Below, piece by piece: positions 58,815 through 64,000 of a stretch of 64,000 nt of DNA. This DNA comes from Actinacidiphila cocklensis. Lineage in GTDB: Bacteria > Actinomycetota > Actinomycetes > Streptomycetales > Streptomycetaceae. The stretch spans positions 1 through 64,000 of the forward strand of contig NZ_CAJSLV010000051.1 in assembly GCF_907177275.1 (NCBI RefSeq), in the 5' to 3' direction. Each line of letters opens with the position of its first letter. Positions within the stretch are counted from its first letter, which is position 1. The notes beneath the pieces were generated by a model that saw only the letters and a list, made by a program, of their open reading frames with translations, made no database searches and was not told the origin of the DNA. Made by a program: the position numbers and the translations under genes.

Positions 58815-59430
58815 ACCCTTCCGCGGGCTGCGGGGGTTGTGCGGTTCCCCTTCGGCAAGGGGTGCGCTTCCGCGGGTCGCGGTGGCCGTGAGGGTTCCCC
58901 TTGCGCAGGGGGTGCCCGTCAGGGGCGCGGGGAACTGCGCGAGCGGCCACCGACCGCGCGCGGGTCGCCACCGCCCCAGAGGGGCTGTTCGGTCCGTGCC
59001 GGACCACCGGCAGGTGGCCGGTTGCGCGCGCAGTTCCCCGCGCCCCTGGGGTGGTGGCGGTCCGTCGCCACACGACGGCCGTGGTGGGCTGGTCGCGCAG
59101 TTCCCCGCGCCCCTGAAAAGCACTCCCTTCCGCGGGCTGCGGGGGTTGTGCGGTTCCCCTTCGGCAGGGGGTGCGCTTCCGCGGGCCGCGGTGGCCGTGA
59201 GGGTTCCCCTTGCGCAGGGGGGTGCCCGTCAGGGGCGCGGGGAACTGCGCGACTGGCCGCCGACCGCGCGGGGGTCGCCACCGTCCGAAAGGGGCTGTTC
59301 GGTCCGTGCCGGACCAGCGGCAGGTGGCCGGTTGCGCGCGCAGTTCCCCGCGCCCCTGGGGTGGTGGCGGTCCGTCGCCACACGACGGTCGTGGTGGGCT
59401 GGTCGCGCAGTTCCCCGCGCCCCTGAAAGC
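58815..59430. repeat. Tandem pair of ~310-bp intergenic repeats
   Basis: The 907-bp gap between otsA and gpgS is filled by repeats, with no credible gene. Two direct copies (about 58815-59120 and 59124-59430) have a period of 309-310 bp; CCGCGGGCTGCGGGGG starts at 58821 and 59130. Each copy contains GGGGCGCGGGGAACTGCGCG (58922 and 59232) and, downstream, two inverse versions of it (near 59028 and 59095; 59338 and 59405), so each can fold into alternative long hairpins. Shorter related units (such as TTCCCCTTCGGCA) flank them from 58690 to 59525. Confidence 0.85.
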
Positions 59431-59529
59431 ACCCCCTGCCACAGGGGAGCCGCACACCCTCCGTGCCCGGAGGGAAGAGCACCCCCTTGCCGAAGGGGAG
59501 CCGCACATCCCCCGTGCCCGGGGGGAAGG

Positions 59530-60522
59530 TCACGCCGCGTGGCGGGTGAGGTATTCGGGGACGTCCAGCATCGGTGGACGTTCCTCCGTGTCGACGGGGT
59601 GGGTCGAGGGGACGAAGCCGGAGGGGGCGCGGTCGTACTGGGTGAGGGACGGGCGTACCAGGTGGGCCCGTCCCGCAAGGCGCAGGTGCGCCGTGCGGTA
59701 GATCGCCGCGGCCATCCGCCCGAGCGCCTGGCCGTCCTGGTGGCGGTGGTGCCGCACCCCCACGTCGACCTGGCCGAGCGCGTCGAGGCCGACGAGGGAC
59801 AGGGAGTCGACGAGCATGCCCAGCTCGACCCCGTACCCGACGGGGAAGGGCAGCCGTTCGAGCAGCGAGCGGCGGGCCGCGTACTCCCCGCTGAGGGGCT
59901 GGACGAAGCCGGCCAGCCGCGGCCAGTGGAGGTTGAGCAGCGGGCGGGCGACCAGTTCGGTGACCCGGCCGCCGCCGGCCGGGACGACGCTGCCGCCGGT
60001 CTCCAGCGGCCGGTCGTACATCGCCTTGACCAGCTGCACCGCCGGCTCGGTGAGCAGCGGCCCGACGATCCCCGACACGAAGCGGGAGTCGAACTCCCGC
60101 AGATCCGCGTCGACGAAGCAGACGATCTCGCCGCTGGTGACCAGCAGTGACCGCCACAGCACCTCGCCCTTGCCGGCCACCGCCGGCATCCGCGGCAGGA
60201 TGGCGTCCCGCCGGACCACCGTGGCGCCGGCCGCCGCGGCGACCCGGGCGGTGGCGTCCCGCGAGCCGGAGTCGACGACCACGACCTCGTCCACCAGGGG
60301 AACCTCGGGCGACATCAGGTCGCGCCTGATCACCGCGACGATCTCGCCGACCGTGGCCTCCTCGTCGAGCGCGGGCAGCACCACACTGACCGTGCCCGCG
60401 GGACCCGCCGCGCGCTTCGCGGCGAGCAGCAGGTCCAGCGGCCGGTCGGCGGCCGACCACGACCTCGCGGTCAGCCAGCGGTCCACCTCTTCGAGCACGT
60501 GCGCGTCTCCTGTGTGATCCAT
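59530..60522 (-). CDS. gpgS: Glucosyl-3-phosphoglycerate synthase
   Basis: A 330-residue GT81 enzyme that moves glucose from an NDP-sugar to 3-phosphoglycerate, the first step to glucosylglycerate (and, in mycobacteria, methylglucose polysaccharides). Seen: VSVVLPALDEEATVGEIVAV, DEVVVVDSGSRDATA, AGKGEVLWRSL, CFVDADLREFDSRFV (DxD metal site), QPLSGEYAARRSLLERLPF and GYGVELGMLVD. The ATG at 60522 gives the typical N-terminus; the frame extends to 60597. Glucosylglycerate is an osmolyte, in line with nearby otsA/otsB. Confidence 0.92.
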   Translation of the reverse strand: MDHTGDAHVLEEVDRWLTARSWSAADRPLDLLLAAKRAAGPAGTVSVVLPALDEEATVGEIVAVIRRDLMSPEVPLVDEVVVVDSGSRDATARVAAAAGATVVRRDAILPRMPAVAGKGEVLWRSLLVTSGEIVCFVDADLREFDSRFVSGIVGPLLTEPAVQLVKAMYDRPLETGGSVVPAGGGRVTELVARPLLNLHWPRLAGFVQPLSGEYAARRSLLERLPFPVGYGVELGMLVDSLSLVGLDALGQVDVGVRHHRHQDGQALGRMAAAIYRTAHLRLAGRAHLVRPSLTQYDRAPSGFVPSTHPVDTEERPPMLDVPEYLTRHAA

Positions 60523-60652
60523 CTCGCGGTTCGGACGACTATCTCCACGGTCACCCTCGTCGGTTACAGTCTTGAACAATGCTTGTGAGCCCCGCATGCC
60601 GGGGTGGCACCGCAGGACAAACGCCCGGACCTCAGTCGTCCGGTGCCATACC

Positions 60653-60779
60653 GCTCATCCAGAGGGGCAGAGGGAACGGCCCGTTGAAGCCCCGGCAACC
60701 CTCCCGCCGACCGCGAGGTCATGGTGGGGAAGGTGCCAATTCCGTCTCGTGGCGACGTCCGCCGCGAGGAAGATGAGGA
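60653..60779 (+). promoter_or_regulatory. SAM-I (S-box) riboswitch controlling metM-metO
   Basis: A near-perfect S-box. Helix P1 pairs CTCATC (60654-60659) with GATGAG (60772-60777). Between them are AGAGGGGCAGAGGGAACGGC, then CCGTTGAAGCCCCGGCAACC, and GGTGCCAATTCC at 60732-60743, the conserved SAM-binding core. P1's 3' strand runs straight into GAGGAG/AAAGGG, the ribosome site of metM, so SAM binding would hide it and block translation. A further hairpin (CCGGAC, 7-nt loop, GTCCGG; 60625-60643) lies just upstream. Confidence 0.95.
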
Positions 60780-60796
60780 GAAAGGGCCTCGCCATC

Positions 60797-62095
60797 ATGG
60801 CTGTGCAGACCGTCGCCAGTACCACCCCCGCGGACGACTCCGGGGAAGCCCCCTTCGGCCCCGCCGCCGCCCTGTCCTGCCGGGAGTGCGGCACCCGCTA
60901 CCCGCTGTCCCCGGTCTTCGCGTGCCAGGAGTGTTTCGGACCGCTGGAAGTGGCCTACGACCTCCCGCTGGGCGACCCGGAGGGCCTGCGCCGGCGTATC
61001 GAGGCCGGCCCCGCGAACATCTGGCGGTACGCACCGCTGCTGCCGGTGCCCGCCGACGTCACCGGGAAGCAGAACCTCAACCCGGGCTGGACCAAGCTCG
61101 TCAAGGCCGACAACCTGGCGCGCGAGCTGGGCATCACCGGCGGCCTGTACGTCAAGGACGACTCCGGCAACCCGACGCACTCCTTCAAGGACCGGGTCGT
61201 CGCGATCGCCCTTGAGGCGGCCCGCACCTTCGGCCTGACCACGCTGTCCTGCTCGTCCACCGGCAACCTGGCCGGTGCGGTCGGCGCCGCGGCGGCCAGG
61301 GCCGGCTTCCGCTCGTGCGTGTTCATCCCGCACGACCTGGAGCAGGGCAAGGTCGTGATGGCCGCGGTCTACGGCGGCGAGCTGGTCGCGATCGAGGGCT
61401 CGTACGACGACGTGAACCGTTTCTGCTCGGAGCTGATCGGCGACCCGATCGGCGAGGGCTGGGGCTTCGTCAACGTCAACCTGCGGCCGTACTACGGCGA
61501 GGGCTCCAAGACGCTGGCGTACGAGATCGCCGAGCAGCTCGGCTGGCGGCTGCCGGACAACCTGGTCATCCCGATCGCGTCCGGCTCGCAGCTCACCAAG
61601 ATCGACAAGGGCCTCCAGGAGCTGATCAAGCTCGGCCTGGTCGAGGACAAGCCCTACAAGATCTACGGCGCCCAGGCCGAGGGCTGCTCGCCGGTCTCCG
61701 CGGCCTACAAGGCCGGGCACGACGTGGTCCGCCCGGTGAAGCCGGACACCATCGCCAAGTCGCTGGCGATCGGCAACCCGGCGGACGGCCCGTACGTGCT
61801 CGACATCGCCCGGCGGACCGGCGGTGCGGTCGAGGACGTCGACGACGAGCAGATCGTGGACGCCATCAAGCTGCTGGCCCGCACCGAGGGCATCTTCGCC
61901 GAGACGGCCGGCGGGGTGACCGTCGGCGTGCTGAGGAAGCTGATCGAGACCGGGCAGCTCGACCCGGCCGCCGAGACCGTCGTGCTGAACACCGGCGACG
62001 GGCTCAAGACCCTGGACGCGGTGTCCGAGACCACCGGGCCGACCGCGACCATCCGCCCCACCGTTGCCGCTTTCCGAGAGGCTGGCCTCGCATGA
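60797..62095 (+). CDS. metM: MetM: O-phosphohomoserine-dependent homocysteine synthase (threonine synthase homologue)
   Basis: A 432-residue fold-type II PLP enzyme. The N-terminus has a CxxC/CxxC zinc-ribbon-like pair (C28, C31, C43, C46). The PLP Lys is in SGNPTHSFKDRV, and SCSSTGNLAGAVGAAAARAG binds the cofactor phosphate. By sequence it is a threonine synthase. Context argues for MetM, described in Streptomyces as making homocysteine from O-phosphohomoserine with a thiocarboxylated carrier: a SAM riboswitch lies upstream, and a sulfur-carrier gene overlaps its stop (ATGA). A canonical hom-thrC-thrB operon is expected elsewhere. Start at the ATG at 60797; the ATG at 60773 lies within P1. 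Confidence 0.85.
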   Translation: MAVQTVASTTPADDSGEAPFGPAAALSCRECGTRYPLSPVFACQECFGPLEVAYDLPLGDPEGLRRRIEAGPANIWRYAPLLPVPADVTGKQNLNPGWTKLVKADNLARELGITGGLYVKDDSGNPTHSFKDRVVAIALEAARTFGLTTLSCSSTGNLAGAVGAAAARAGFRSCVFIPHDLEQGKVVMAAVYGGELVAIEGSYDDVNRFCSELIGDPIGEGWGFVNVNLRPYYGEGSKTLAYEIAEQLGWRLPDNLVIPIASGSQLTKIDKGLQELIKLGLVEDKPYKIYGAQAEGCSPVSAAYKAGHDVVRPVKPDTIAKSLAIGNPADGPYVLDIARRTGGAVEDVDDEQIVDAIKLLARTEGIFAETAGGVTVGVLRKLIETGQLDPAAETVVLNTGDGLKTLDAVSETTGPTATIRPTVAAFREAGLA

Positions 62096-62367
62096 GTGCT
62101 TCCGTCCGTATCCCCACCATCCTCCGCACCTACACCGGCGGCCAGGCCGAGGTGCAGGCCGACGGCGCCACGCTGGCCGCGGTGATCGAATCGCTCGAAA
62201 AGAATCATGCGGGTATTTCGGCCCGGGTTCTCGACGAGGCCGGAAAGCTCCGTCGTTTCGTGAACGTGTATGTCAACGATGACGATGTCCGCTTTTCCGA
62301 GGGTCTTGCCACGGCGGTCCCCGACGGTGCCAGCGTCTCGATCATTCCGGCGGTCGCGGGCGGTTGA
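62092..62367 (+). CDS. metO: MetO: ThiS/MoaD/CysO-type sulfur carrier protein
   Basis: A 91-residue beta-grasp protein ending in AVAGG. The C-terminal Gly-Gly is adenylated and converted to a thiocarboxylate that donates sulfur. It is very like mycobacterial CysO (SVRIPTILRTYTGGQ; KLRRFVNVYVNDDDVRFSEG; SIIPAVAGG), which feeds cysteine synthesis. Here it overlaps metM by 4 nt under the same riboswitch, so its product is more likely homocysteine. No Mec-type peptidase or activating E1 enzyme is adjacent. Confidence 0.9.
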   Translation: MSASVRIPTILRTYTGGQAEVQADGATLAAVIESLEKNHAGISARVLDEAGKLRRFVNVYVNDDDVRFSEGLATAVPDGASVSIIPAVAGG

Positions 62368-62420
62368 GCCGACCCCCGAACCGACCTGACGGGAATCCGC
62401 AGACACTCTGACGTTTAACC

Positions 62421-62463
62421 CGCGCCCCATCCGGGAACTGCTTTCGTCCCCGGGTGGGGCGCC
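62421..62463 (+). terminator. Hairpin terminator of metM-metO
   Basis: GCGCCCCATCCGGG (62422-62435) pairs with the segment 62448-62462 (CCCGGGTGGGGCGC), with one G-U pair and a 12-nt loop. Confidence 0.8.
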
Positions 62464-62810
62464 CGCATGTGAGCCGGTAGTTGATCGTTTGTACAGTTGC
62501 CAGGGGCAAGTGGCACTTCCTGAGGTTGCTGAGCATCAACTGCGGCGATTTATCGCCAAAGTAACAAGCGAAAAGTCCGTCAAGCCCCTTATGTCCCGCC
62601 CGGGTTGTACCGCATTATCGTTTTTTCCTGTGGTATTTCCGATCGGTCGCGCCCAGAATTCTCGTCCAATTGACCTGTTGCAGACGGCATCCGTGCAGAT
62701 ACATTCAGCCGCGGTCGACGCGTTCCGGCGCACACCCCTGAGGGGGTGAGGTCTGACCCGGGCCCGCGGAGCGCGGGGCCGCGATAGGGCCAGTAATAGG
62801 GGAGTTAGGA
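62464..62810 (+). other. AT-rich promoter and long leader region of cspA
   Basis: No gene seen. This is the most AT-rich stretch in the window. TACAGT at 62492-62497 is a possible -10 box; a perfect 14-bp palindrome GGCGATTTATCGCC lies at 62544-62557; CACCCC-TGA-GGGGGTG (62733-62748) and further GC stems lie near the ribosome site. Cold-shock genes often have long structured leaders that change fold at low temperature. Confidence 0.5.
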
Positions 62811-63014
62811 ATGGCTCAGGGCACCGTCAAGTGGTTCAACGCGGAGAAGGGCTACGGCTTCATCGCGGTCGACGGTGGTGCGGATGTCTTCGTCCACTAC
62901 AGCGCGATACAGATGGACGGATACCGCACCCTCGAAGAAGGCCAGCGGGTCGAGTTCGAGATCTCGCAGGGTCAAAAGGGGCCGCAGGCGGACATGGTCC
63001 GTCTCGCCGGCTGA
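62811..63014 (+). CDS. cspA: Cold-shock domain protein
   Basis: A 67-residue single-OB-fold nucleic-acid-binding protein. [17 protein letters not shown] holds RNP1 (KGYGFI) and DVFVHYSAI is RNP2; [15 protein letters not shown] is the last strand. It melts RNA structure or acts as an antiterminator. It lies directly upstream of groEL, an arrangement kept in streptomycetes, but a terminator separates the two. Confidence 0.95.
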   Translation: MAQGTVKWFNAEKGYGFIAVDGGADVFVHYSAIQMDGYRTLEEGQRVEFEISQGQKGPQADMVRLAG

Positions 63015-63054
63015 TCGGCTCCGGCGCGTTCGGCCACCGACGCGACGCCAACCA

Positions 63055-63086
63055 CGAAGGGCCATCCCGTCAGGGGTGGCCCTTCG
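63055..63086 (+). terminator. Hairpin terminator of cspA
   Basis: A 14-bp stem (CGAAGGGCCATCCC with GGGGTGGCCCTTCG, one G-U) and a GTCA tetraloop. Confidence 0.85.
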
Positions 63087-63119
63087 CCCGTGCCGGCCCT
63101 CCCGAGACCCCGGAGGCGC

Positions 63120-63148
63120 TTGCACTCGCAGGGGGGGAGTGCTAATCA
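63120..63148 (+). promoter_or_regulatory. groEL promoter
   Basis: TTGCAC (63120-63125), 17-nt spacer, TAATCA (63143-63148): a housekeeping-type promoter whose -10 overlaps the first CIRCE-like half-site. Confidence 0.6.
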
Positions 63149-63179
63149 TTGGTTAGCACTCTCCGCGTGAGAGTGCCAC
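63137..63179 (+). promoter_or_regulatory. CIRCE operator (HrcA site) with an extra half-site
   Basis: TTAGCACTC (63153-63161), 9 nt, GAGTGCCAC (63171-63179) matches CIRCE with two changes in the right arm. A perfect GAGTGCTAA precedes it at 63137-63145, forming a second inverted pair with 7-nt spacing. HrcA bound here would block the groEL promoter until heat shock. Confidence 0.92.
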
Positions 63180-63196
63180 TTGGACCGGGTCGGTGA

Positions 63197-64000
<804 letters not shown>

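Noticed and set aside
60625..60643. A transcription terminator upstream of metM (CCGGAC hairpin)
   Set aside because: It precedes the aptamer, has no T-tract and only a 6-bp stem, so it cannot be the expression platform of the riboswitch.
60797..62095. Annotating the gene simply as threonine synthase (thrC)
   Set aside because: Homology fits, but the SAM riboswitch and the overlapping sulfur-carrier gene fit MetM better; threonine synthase remains possible as a side activity.

Overview
The window is chromosomal DNA from a high-GC actinomycete, almost certainly a Streptomyces or a close relative in the Streptomycetaceae. The evidence is GC-saturated third codon positions, many GTG/TTG starts, TANNNT -10 boxes placed 6-7 nt before start codons (leaderless genes), and typical family content (mbl, DUF397/XRE pairs, DUF3263, DUF3180, MetM/MetO, a CIRCE-controlled groEL). 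Gene functions come from reading the protein sequences; no database search was possible.

Layout. 1-9.7 kb is accessory and regulatory: the tail of an M56 peptidase, a colicin-immunity-like gene, a DGPF protein with its ECF42 sigma factor, DUF2786, a second ECF sigma with a coupled CU044_5270-type membrane protein, NUDIX, SUKH, a whiJ/abaA-like ATPase/XRE/DUF397 set, an orphan ribbon-helix-helix protein and a membrane protein. 9.7-19.1 kb holds an APC permease, a secreted protein, the mbl operon, dodecin, a SpoIIE phosphatase, a membrane pseudokinase and glutamate decarboxylase. 19.6-38.1 kb is a conserved housekeeping block: YbjQ, ABC ATPase, DedA, ThrE, dacB, ppa, metalloprotease, tilS-hpt-ftsH-folE, esterase, an MprF-like protein, then folP-NTF2-folB-folK-DUF3180 with overlapping start/stop codons. 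38.6-45.3 kb is a mixed region: cysteine dioxygenase and rhodanese, a decayed osmolyte-transport gene, two more ECF sigma factors and regulators. 45.4-48.8 kb has a solitary nuoD next to a MidA-like methyltransferase, and a CBM35-like membrane protein. 48.8-60.5 kb handles amino sugars and compatible solutes: sugar kinase, nagA-nagK with a DasR-type operator, a lipoprotein, otsB, otsA and gpgS, with a radical-SAM peptide cassette between otsB and otsA. 60.6-64 kb has a SAM-I riboswitch controlling metM-metO, then cspA and the start of groEL.

How they work together. The folate genes form one translationally coupled run. NagK/NagA and the lipoprotein fit DasR-controlled N-acetylglucosamine use. 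OtsA, OtsB and GpgS make trehalose and glucosylglycerate precursors. MetM and the sulfur carrier MetO make homocysteine from O-phosphohomoserine, which explains SAM-riboswitch control of a gene that looks like threonine synthase.

The most novel-looking item is the two-gene cassette at 55.6-57.2 kb. It pairs a 74-residue peptide, with a Sec-like N-terminus and His as its only aromatic-type residue, with an FxsB-type radical SAM/SPASM maturase. Also notable are families of GC-rich intergenic repeats, including tandem copies with periods of about 178 bp and 310 bp and a 36-bp minisatellite, and a set of leaderless promoters.
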